64,000 nt of DNA from contig CAXHTR010000005.1 of assembly GCA_964019655.1 (NCBI GenBank), positions 620,001 through 684,000 on the forward strand, read 5' to 3'. Both the position numbers and the translations under genes were made by a program. Of this stretch, positions 56,936-64,000 are shown piece by piece (position 1 is the stretch's first letter; every line of letters starts with the position of its first letter). Source of the DNA: Perkinsela sp. pyNocScin1. Taxonomy: Eukaryota > Euglenozoa > Kinetoplastea > Prokinetoplastida > Perkinselidae. The notes beneath the pieces were generated by a model. It was not told the DNA's origin, searched no databases, and worked only from the letters and a program-made list of their open reading frames with translations.

Positions 56936-58594
56936 TCATTTCGTAGTTTCTTTTACTTTTGTACTTTCAGCCTGATAAACTCGCTCAACTTCTTTCGGCA
57001 CAGTTTGATCACACTCGATAAGATAATTGCGAAGCGCATATGTAAACTTGGTATCATCCTTGTGAATAAAAGTGACAGCTACACCAGATTTACCACCACG
57101 ACCAGTTCGGCCGATGCGATGGGCATATTTACCCATGGCATCCTCCCCGCGCGGGGCCTCAAAGTTCACGACAAGTGACACATTGGCGATATCAATTCCC
57201 CGTGCGAGAGCATCTGTTGTAATGAGGATAGGTGTCTTCATCTCGCGAAAATCGCTGAATATGCGGCTCCTTTCATGCGACGACAAGCCTGCGTGAAGAA
57301 CGCAAGAGTGAATTTCTTGTGCATCTAGACGTGCGTGCAACGCCTCGCAACCTCCACGAGAATTGCAGAAAATGATCATCGGAGGGTCGAAGCGGTCAAG
57401 ATACTGCGTAGAGAGTTTTGTGAGTGTTTCATGAATATTTTCGCCTTTTAACTCGACGATCTGTTGAATATTCTTGCTTGTTGAGCCACCTATTTGGATA
57501 AAGAAGGAGTTCTCTTCGACAACGCTACTAATAAAAGGTAAGGAATCACCGTACGTTGCCGAAAAAAAGAGCAGTTGCGCCCTTTTCGACTTAGTTTTCA
57601 TTTCATCGATAATAGCTTTCATAGGACCTATAAGCCCTGAATCTGTGCACCGATCAGCTTCATCAACTGCAAGAATCATAGTTTCGCGAAGAGATAGCAT
57701 TTTACCATCTAGAAGATCCATGATTCGTCCAGGAGTGCCAACAATACAGTGCATACCACGCCGAATTTCGGCAGCGTTCGATTGAATCAAATCACCACCG
57801 ATGCAACGCATGCATTGAAGTCCTAGGTTCTCTGTAAATACGCTGACTACGCTATGGAGCTGTTTCGCAAGCTCTTGCGTAGGTGCAATATTTATGACAA
57901 AGGGGCTATCTGTGGGCTCCTTGTGCATAACTGCTAGAATACTTGGAAGAATAAAGGCTATGGATTTTCCAGATCCTGTCTCCGCACGTGCTATGACATC
58001 TTTCCCAGTGGAAATTGTTGGAATAGCCTGCATTTGAATGGGACTAGGGCGTGGTATTTGAAAATCCTCCTGGATTACTTTGTAAACACTTTCTGGCATA
58101 TCAATCTCTTCCCAGCATCGTATGGCTTCCGGTATCATATTTAAGTTCATTCTTTTGTGTGCAGGTGCATTGTTTGATCGAGAAGTGCACTTGGTTTGAT
58201 ATACTTGGATTCCGAAGTCTTCACGCATAATTTTCCAATCTTCTGCATTCATATCACTTCTTTTTTTTAAGAACCAAAGCTGTTCACCACTTTTTCTAGC
58301 AAAACCTATATCAGAGCGGGATTTACTTAGAAGGCGGAAAACTCGGGCTTTCTTTGTGAGAGCATTATCATTTTGATAAGATTCTTGTTCAATGTCTCCT
58401 TGTTTCACCTTGCGCTGGCGTATGGCGTCCACGGCCTTTTTCCACTGGATTTCAATAGTGTGATAGAACTCTGATGAAGAGCTCTTGAAATCGTGATGCG
58501 CTGTATCAGAATCTAGAATACTAGATATTAATCTAGGAAACGCATCATCGGCTACGTTTTGTCTTAAATTCGCCCGCTCAATTTCCTCGGTCAT
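56936..58594 (-). CDS. DEAD-box RNA helicase, Prp28/DDX23-like
   Basis: 552 residues from the first ATG (58592-58594). The N-terminal region has EDWKIMREDFGI and EAIRCWEEIDMP, which correspond to the linker just before the helicase core in Prp28/DDX23. Core motifs: Q PSPIQMQAIP, I AETGSGKS, Ia APTQELA, Ib TPGRIMD, II VDEADR, III SATYG, IV IIFCNSRG, V TDALARGIDI and VI HRIGRTGRGG. Motif V and the GKS of motif I are minor variants. Prp28 exchanges U1 for U6 at the 5' splice site, so its presence implies an active spliceosome. Another DEAD-box family member cannot be excluded without alignment. Confidence 0.8.
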   Translation of the reverse strand: MTEEIERANLRQNVADDAFPRLISSILDSDTAHHDFKSSSSEFYHTIEIQWKKAVDAIRQRKVKQGDIEQESYQNDNALTKKARVFRLLSKSRSDIGFARKSGEQLWFLKKRSDMNAEDWKIMREDFGIQVYQTKCTSRSNNAPAHKRMNLNMIPEAIRCWEEIDMPESVYKVIQEDFQIPRPSPIQMQAIPTISTGKDVIARAETGSGKSIAFILPSILAVMHKEPTDSPFVINIAPTQELAKQLHSVVSVFTENLGLQCMRCIGGDLIQSNAAEIRRGMHCIVGTPGRIMDLLDGKMLSLRETMILAVDEADRCTDSGLIGPMKAIIDEMKTKSKRAQLLFFSATYGDSLPFISSVVEENSFFIQIGGSTSKNIQQIVELKGENIHETLTKLSTQYLDRFDPPMIIFCNSRGGCEALHARLDAQEIHSCVLHAGLSSHERSRIFSDFREMKTPILITTDALARGIDIANVSLVVNFEAPRGEDAMGKYAHRIGRTGRGGKSGVAVTFIHKDDTKFTYALRNYLIECDQTVPKEVERVYQAESTKVKETTK

Positions 58595-59605
58595 TGGAAC
58601 TTTCTTAGAAATTTTTAGATTCAACGTATGGTTCTATCGTATATTTACTAAATCAGGGGTCTGAAACGTAGGCAATTCATACAATGTGGATGCACGTAAT
58701 CTGAAGAACAGTGATTAACAACTGAGTGGGTAAAAATTGTGGTATCACTTCTTATTTCGCCTCAAGTCTACCCTGAGGCTAGCTCCGAGCGCATGTTGAT
58801 ATTAATCCGCAAGCGTCGTTGCTAATCGCAGATTTACAAAAAAAAAAAGTGGAGTAAAACTAGTCTGAAAAAAAGTAGTCTACACCCATTGAACTTAATC
58901 GCAGTAGAGCGATGGCAGCATTCCGTGCGATTCAACTGTCAGTACATCACCATTAGATCTAGTCGCGAAATGTCAAAAAGGTCTCGTGGGCGCAGCCGAC
59001 TTGTATCTAGTTCATCAGATTCTTACAACTTCTAACCATTTCGAATCACAAGGGGCTTACGATTTCTAAGTTATCGATGAAGCGAGATTTCTAAGTAATC
59101 GATGAAGCGAGATTTTCATCGTGAAATACATACTGAGAGTTGATGAAAGAAGTGCATAGAGTTAAGTCTTGAATGGGCAAATATCGTATCCTAAATCTCA
59201 ATAGCCCGAGCGATGTCCTCTCGATTGCTTCGTCATAGCTCTCGTCTCGTGGTTCTTACAAGAAAAGCACTTTTTTATCATTATTGTAGTAGGAAATTAA
59301 GTGATATGGCGTTCTTGAATTGTCTCCAAGGATCATTCGCTATAATCCGTACTAGCACGGAGATTTCTTGAAATTCTTCTTCCAGTACGAGCGTTCTTGT
59401 GTGAAGCCCCGAAAAGCATGAGCACTTACTGTAATCCTGTTTGGGTCAGTTTGTGATTTATTCTTCAACTCGCGTGTACTATCAATGTTTGATAGTACGA
59501 TCAATAAGTGTAATGGATTAACAGATGAAATATAGAATCGTTTTCAAAGTAAAACTCAGTGATATGCACAGATTTCTTATAGCGCTGATAATTTAGACCT
59601 TAGTG
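58595..59605. other. Divergent strand-switch spacer
   Basis: About 1 kb between divergently oriented helicase and HMG-box genes, a likely transcription start region. It includes a 10-A run near 58841 and a 25-bp tandem duplication (listed separately). No tRNA or snRNA pattern noticed. Confidence 0.5.
59061..59110 (+). repeat. 25-bp tandem duplication
   Basis: Two adjoining copies of a 25-base unit beginning GATTTCTAAG and ending GATGAAGCGA (59061-59085 and 59086-59110), differing at one base. It lies in the divergent spacer. Confidence 0.85.
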
Positions 59606-61486
59606 ATGATTCGAAGAGGAGCATTGCTGTACGCGAAAGGTTCTGGAATTCTTACATTCATGACGCACAACAGGGAAGTGCTATTGCGCGAGAACCCAAA
59701 AGCTGATGAATACCAAATATCTCAAAAACTCATGGAGAAATGGAATGATCTTAGTGCAGGAGAGCGATATGCTTGGAACCAAACGGAAGTTGAATGTGCA
59801 AGTGAAATATCCCACAAAGACAGGAACATACCACAGCGTAGATCGCAACAACGTTCTCAAAATAGTGAGGAAGATAAGGTCAAAGAGGTAGGCCTTCTCC
59901 GGCGTAAACAAAGCGTTTCTGGCTACGTTTACTTTTACAAAGAAAAGCTCCCAAAAATACTTCAGCAAATGAATGTGCATAGCGTTACGGACTCATCCAA
60001 GGCTATATTCGATTTATGGAATAATCTAAGCGTATCAGAGAAAGCAGATTACAGATCGAAAGAGCTAGAGTCTCATGGCGGCCAAAATGCAAAGTCTACC
60101 GTCGGGACGATGAATTTATTTATGAAACCGTACTTTGAGGACTTTTTCAATGAATTAGCTCTTAAAGCATTCAAAGAATCCAAGCCCCCGATGAACAAGC
60201 TACAAGCATCCCAGGAATGGGCTGCAATGTACGAGGAAGCGCGCAATAGACGGAAAAAACTGTTTCAAAACGTTCGACCGAGTAACTTTGGAGTTCCCGC
60301 ATGGGGTCCTTCCACTTGGCTTGATCATTTTGAAGAGCACGTATGGAACAGTCGCGAGAGCTATGAGGATGGACTGAGCTGCATCAATGCAATAAAAAAA
60401 GACTCTATTGATGCGCCTACACGAAAAAAGTACGAATGCAGGGCTTTCTTTCATAACTTAGCAGAAGATCACAAGCGCGTCACGGACTGCTGTCGTCGTG
60501 CCTCTATCGGCGAAGATCATCCGGAAAGAGATATGTTCGTACATTTCATTCGAGCACTTCTACAGCCAAAGTACTTCACGCTGCGATCGTACGAGATAGC
60601 GGTGCAAATCGTATTGAACCTCTACCAAACAATGAGCCCGAAGGCGAAAGGGGTTTTGGAAAGGTTCAGCAACGTGAAAAATGTTCAGCACCAGATATCA
60701 AAGAAGCGTCTCGCTGAGTCCAAGAAGGCAGCGCTTTTTCTTCACTTACGAGACGTATTTGCAGTCAATCGAAAGGCAGGCCTGACTCCGGTAGAGGCAA
60801 ATTGTGCAGGAACGCTTTCATTCTTTGAAAATGACAAAAATCTTATGCAGAAACTACTGAGAGACGCTCTGCAGATGAAGCCATACCATGACAAAGGCCA
60901 CGCACTTTTGGCTGAAATGTGCTTTCTTGAGCCATCTGGCCAGCTATTGCCACGCCTAAAAGGGTACGTCAAATTTGCAAGAAGCAAGGTGACGGAACGA
61001 AAGGGTGAAACGCTTGAAAAGCACGTTGAAGGTGCCACGAGCATGAGCTTGTATGCCTTCTTCCTCAAAGAAAATTGCAGAAAGCGGATGCTTGCAATGA
61101 ACTGCACCGGCATTGAAGCTGTGTCCATGCTGGTGAAGGAATTTCACGCATTGACTCCAGACGAGATGGAGAAGCTCCGGAAACGAGCATATGATGCTGT
61201 GAATGTCAAGAAAATTTCCACTCTCGAAAACATGCACGTGCAAAAAGTTTATGCCCTGGAAAACTACGCGCGCGTCAAGAATGCACTGAATACGACGGAC
61301 GAGGGAAAAATACGGAAAGCACTGGCACTTGATTACGAGCAGATTTCCGATGCAGAAAAATTCAAAATCATCAAGAGGGTCGGCGGACCAGACCTGGCGT
61401 GTACGAACCAAAAACACACGGAAAGTAATGCCGAAGCGGTCGAGAGAATGCTTTCTCGATGGTTATTTAGTGAACCGCAGCCATAA
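59606..61486 (+). CDS. Protein with tandem divergent HMG boxes
   Basis: 626 residues from the ATG at 59606. Residues about 12-65 form an HMG-box-like unit (FMTHNREVLLRENP, ISQKLMEKWNDLSAGERYAW). A second lies at about 100-155 (GYVYFYKEKLPKIL, AIFDLWNNLSVSEKADY), a weaker third at about 165-220 (FMKPYFEDFFNELALKAF, ASQEWAAMYEEARNRR), and another near 476-530 (LYAFFLKENCRKRML, LVKEFHALTPDEMEKLRKRA). HMG boxes bend DNA. Kinetoplastids have multi-box proteins in chromatin and in the mitochondrial nucleoid (for example TbTDP1 and TbKAP6), but I cannot assign which, and there is no clear mitochondrial presequence apart from basic MIRRGALLYAK. Confidence 0.75.
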   Translation: MIRRGALLYAKGSGILTFMTHNREVLLRENPKADEYQISQKLMEKWNDLSAGERYAWNQTEVECASEISHKDRNIPQRRSQQRSQNSEEDKVKEVGLLRRKQSVSGYVYFYKEKLPKILQQMNVHSVTDSSKAIFDLWNNLSVSEKADYRSKELESHGGQNAKSTVGTMNLFMKPYFEDFFNELALKAFKESKPPMNKLQASQEWAAMYEEARNRRKKLFQNVRPSNFGVPAWGPSTWLDHFEEHVWNSRESYEDGLSCINAIKKDSIDAPTRKKYECRAFFHNLAEDHKRVTDCCRRASIGEDHPERDMFVHFIRALLQPKYFTLRSYEIAVQIVLNLYQTMSPKAKGVLERFSNVKNVQHQISKKRLAESKKAALFLHLRDVFAVNRKAGLTPVEANCAGTLSFFENDKNLMQKLLRDALQMKPYHDKGHALLAEMCFLEPSGQLLPRLKGYVKFARSKVTERKGETLEKHVEGATSMSLYAFFLKENCRKRMLAMNCTGIEAVSMLVKEFHALTPDEMEKLRKRAYDAVNVKKISTLENMHVQKVYALENYARVKNALNTTDEGKIRKALALDYEQISDAEKFKIIKRVGGPDLACTNQKHTESNAEAVERMLSRWLFSEPQP

Positions 61487-62124
61487 CAGTAAGAAATAAC
61501 CCTATCATTATTATACTCTCATCCGCTGAAAATTTTATCTGGGGAACTGCGTTCGTACAAGTATCCTTCGTAAGTTTTTAGATCCACCAAATGTTCTTTT
61601 GTTGGCCTACTATAAAGAGAGCAAGCATCGGCATATGATCGGAAGAAGTATCTCCCAAATTTTACATGCCGTTTCTCCACATACAATTACAGCAAGAGGC
61701 TCATTTTACGATGAGCTTCGAAGAAACGCACAAGCGATAGAATTCACAGGGGGTGGCTGAACTCACGACTCCGCGGTGCATACACACATTCTAAATGCGA
61801 GCCATCGAGAATGGTATCACGTCTCGAATAAATTCATAATAACTCTATGAAGTGCAATTGACCTCAATAGCAAGGATCGCTTGCAGGACTATACGACCCG
61901 AATGCAAACAGTGGGAACGCACGCAACCTTTATCACGATATGCAGCGGCTCTATGTCAGTTCTGGGCCTCATAGAACATGCGCAGGCCGCTTTTACTTCA
62001 AGAGCAGAAGCATTCATCTGCAAAAATATAAAAATTACAAAGTTTGCACGCTAGAGCTTTTGCAGAGAACCCGCTGCTGAAAAAATTATCTTTATGCTCT
62101 ATAATGCCTTATAATTTATCTCCC
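61487..62124. other. Spacer at a convergent switch, nothing recognised
   Basis: About 640 bp between the stop codons of the HMG-box gene and the minus-strand LRR gene. No family motif or RNA gene seen. Confidence 0.45.
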
Positions 62125-63498
62125 CTACCTATTGTCGATTAAGTACTCCTCGTGTAGCGGGTTTCCTTGGACATTCAGATCGAGATCGCTCGTCACGCTG
62201 TGAACCTTTGTGATTCTGTTGTTCGACAGGTTCAGCGTGTGCAGCTCGTTCGAAACGCTCGAGAGATCAACTTCCCCCGTGAACGCGTTGTCCGCAGCAT
62301 TGATATCGAGTAGCGCCCCTGGCAAGGCACTTAGGTCGATCTCCCCCCAAAATTTGTTCCCATTGACGTACAGATTCTCGAGCCCCACCGGCAGATCGCG
62401 AAAGCTGAATTCCCCGCTAAAGCGGTTATCCTCGATGGAAAACCACTGGAGCGTTCGAGGGAGCTTCGCGCTGCACACTGTCCCCTCAAATCGGTTGCCG
62501 TCGATGCACAGTTCGCGCATGGCTGGCGGAATTCCCTCAAAGTCGAACGTCCCGGAGAACCCACAGCTCGCGGCGCTGATGTCAAGCAGTGTGCGCGGCA
62601 GGCGAAGCGTGTCGATACTCCCGCCGTATTTGCTTTCATCGACGCGGAGCGTTTGCATGTGCGTCGGTAACAGACCAACGTCGAAACTCCCCGTAAAGCA
62701 GTTTTCACCGGCGACAAGCTCGTTCATACCGCGCGGGAGCGAGGCAAAGTCGATGGTTCCGCTCATCTCGTTGTGTGTCACGTTGAGATGCACAAACGTC
62801 TCTGGTGGGTTCGCGAATTTGATATCGCCAGTAATTTTGTTGCTGGCGAAGTCGAGGTCTTCGAGGTTCGGGTTGAGCTTGGTCAGGTTGAGCTCCCCTC
62901 GAAATTTGTTTGAGTGCGCGAGAATTTGCTTGAGGCCTACTGGTAATTTTGTTAAGTCGACGAGGCCCTCAAAATTATTGCTAGATATGCAGAGTGTCTC
63001 GAGCGCCTTGGGTAGCGCCGTGAAGTCAAGCGTCCCCTCGAAATTATTGAAGCGGACGTCAAATTCTCCGAGCGACTGCGGTATCAGCGATGCGACGATC
63101 GTCCCCTCAAAATAATTTCCCTTCGCCTCGAAGATCATGATCCCTGGGGGAAAGTCTTGCATCGCAAGCGACCCGTGGAGCTGATTGTAGTCGAGGCGGA
63201 GGACCAGCACACTTTCTGGCAGGTAGGCGAAGTTGAGCGTGCCGCCGAGCGCAAACTGTGTCTCGTCCTCCTCGATCCCGTAGTCGATCTCGACGACTTC
63301 TTCCAACTCTTCGCTCATGGCGAGCCCGGGCCACTCCCCAAGGTCGACGTAGTTTCCGTGCTCATCTACGAAGTCCTCTTTCATCTTCACGCCCTCGAAG
63401 AATATCTCGATCCGTGCCTGCTGCGAGAGTGAGGCGGGGTCGAGTCTGCCGAGGCGTAGGTCGCTATCACTCGACAGGGCGAACAGAATTGATTGCAT
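62125..63498 (-). CDS. Type A secreted LRR protein, 15 repeats
   Basis: 457 residues from the first ATG (63496-63498). The leader MQSILFALSS precedes DSDLRLGRLDPASLSQQARIEIFF. The cap is GEWPGLAMSEELEEVV. Fifteen repeats (GTLDFTALPKALETLCI, GTIDFASLPRGMNELVA, GEIDLSALPGALLDINA). One unit is odd (GDIKFANPPETFVHLNV). The array is the same length as that of 26479-27855, and its last five units align with it. G+C-rich, intact. Confidence 0.9.
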   Translation of the reverse strand: MQSILFALSSDSDLRLGRLDPASLSQQARIEIFFEGVKMKEDFVDEHGNYVDLGEWPGLAMSEELEEVVEIDYGIEEDETQFALGGTLNFAYLPESVLVLRLDYNQLHGSLAMQDFPPGIMIFEAKGNYFEGTIVASLIPQSLGEFDVRFNNFEGTLDFTALPKALETLCISSNNFEGLVDLTKLPVGLKQILAHSNKFRGELNLTKLNPNLEDLDFASNKITGDIKFANPPETFVHLNVTHNEMSGTIDFASLPRGMNELVAGENCFTGSFDVGLLPTHMQTLRVDESKYGGSIDTLRLPRTLLDISAASCGFSGTFDFEGIPPAMRELCIDGNRFEGTVCSAKLPRTLQWFSIEDNRFSGEFSFRDLPVGLENLYVNGNKFWGEIDLSALPGALLDINAADNAFTGEVDLSSVSNELHTLNLSNNRITKVHSVTSDLDLNVQGNPLHEEYLIDNR

Positions 63499-63635
63499 TT
63501 CTACTACTACGAAAATTTTGATTGAATTTATCAAAGAATGTCTGAATCCTGTCTGACTCACTCGGCAGTGGCTACTAATTTTATTCTTTACTATGTTATA
63601 TACCGATGACTGAGTATCTTGGATACTACTCACAG

Positions 63636-63647
63636 CAGGGTTTCAAT
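63636..63647 (+). repeat. Possible orphan hAT terminal repeat
   Basis: CAGGGTTTCAAT, identical to the first 12 bases of the hAT element and MITE, but without a matching right end in the remaining 350 bp and without an obvious target duplication. May be a solo relic or chance. Confidence 0.3.
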
Positions 63648-63673
63648 GCCGAAGATGCAAATCGAGACAGATT

Positions 63674-64000
63674 TTAATATAAACGACTGAGCCACTCGAT
63701 ATTTGGCTTTCGCTGCGCCTCTATGCCCTTGTCATAGCAGACCCGCTTCTGCCTGAAAACGCGCCCGTTCACGTTCTTTACCTCGTCGATTTCGTTGCCG
63801 CAGAGATTGACGTACCTGAGATGCTTTCCGATGGCCCCGAGCTGGACTGTCCGCTGCCGTATCAAATTCTCGGAAGCGTCAAATATTTCCATTTTCTCCC
63901 AATTCTGATCGGATTTCGCGACAATGCGGCTGAACATGTTCTCTTGGAGAAAAACGTCGACTGGGACACTATTTCCGAACTGTATGTCGCCGTGCAGCGA
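63674..64000 (-). CDS. LRR protein, 3' part only (window edge)
   Basis: The frame is open to the window edge. It shows three LRR units in sequence (SLHGDIQFGNSVPVDVFL, NMFSRIVAKSDQNWEKMEIF, then QRTVQLGAIGKHLRYVNL) and a tail DEVKNVNGRVFRQKRVCYD of the type A NG form. It is the C-terminal end of another type A gene upstream of 62125-63498 on the same strand. The ATG inside the frame at 63937 lies in a repeat and is not the start. Confidence 0.78.
   Translation of the reverse strand, partial: SLHGDIQFGNSVPVDVFLQENMFSRIVAKSDQNWEKMEIFDASENLIRQRTVQLGAIGKHLRYVNLCGNEIDEVKNVNGRVFRQKRVCYDKGIEAQRKPNIEWLSRLY

Noticed and set aside
62210-63115. 301-codon + strand frame opposite the 15-repeat LRR gene
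   Set aside because: Antisense of a periodic repeat gene; Ser/Pro/Leu-rich with no recognisable domain.
1-64000. CRISPR arrays, bacterial operons, tRNA or rRNA genes
   Set aside because: Looked for regular direct repeats with spacers and for tRNA T-loop/anticodon patterns; none seen, and gene content is eukaryotic.

Overview
The window looks like nuclear DNA of a compact, essentially intron-free protist, most likely a kinetoplastid or close relative (confidence about 0.55). The housekeeping genes are eukaryotic (Utp13-like nucleolar WD40 protein, Prp43-like and Prp28-like helicases, HMG-box protein). All reading frames are uninterrupted by recognisable introns, gaps are often only tens of bases, and many starts sit just behind a pyrimidine tract and an AG, as expected for trans-splice acceptors. 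No spliced-leader or rRNA gene is present to settle it, and the frequent strand switches are not what classical trypanosomatids show.

The dominant content is a very large family of paralogous, probably secreted leucine-rich-repeat (LRR) proteins: about 42 genes, partial genes or pseudogenes in 64 kb. All share a 23-residue repeat of the form GxVDLxxLPxxLxxLxLxxNxF, which resembles the plant-specific LRR class in its NxFxGxI/V part. In this annotation 'type A' means: very short hydrophobic leader, a GRxD-x(4-5)-QQxxMELxV signature, a W-x-GV cap with or without cysteines, then 5 to 16 repeats (about 200-460 aa). 'Type B' means: leader, a [YF]QxxCM motif, a C-x-W-x-GV-x-C cap (like the LRRNT_2 cap), only 4-5 repeats, and a C-terminal K-x-I-x-I-x-x-LD-x(3-4)-DPRV motif (about 210-250 aa).

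Layout: 1-3.7 kb, four LRR genes on alternating strands; 3.7-5.5 kb, gene-free; 5.5-11.4 kb, four + strand housekeeping or hypothetical genes in tight succession; 11.5-18.0 kb, seven + strand LRR genes, with a 129-bp hAT-type MITE between the first two; 18.0-20.9 kb, decaying LRR genes; 20.9-21.9 kb, gene-free; 21.9-38.4 kb, mixed-strand LRR genes; 38.45-41.1 kb, a complete hAT DNA transposon with perfect 8-bp target duplication; 41.7-51.5 kb, LRR genes on both strands; 52-54.3 kb, DEAH-type helicase; 54.7-56.8 kb, two LRR genes, one with a C-terminal hydrophobic anchor; 56.9-58.6 kb, DEAD-box helicase; 59.6-61.5 kb, multi-HMG-box protein; 62.1-64 kb, two more LRR genes, the last cut by the window edge.

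The LRR genes coexist as intact genes, genes lacking an in-frame ATG or leader, frameshifted genes, one gene with an internal nonsense codon, and truncated relics. This is the appearance of a rapidly turning-over repertoire, by analogy with antigen or recognition-receptor arrays. That function is inference; nothing in the sequence names a ligand.
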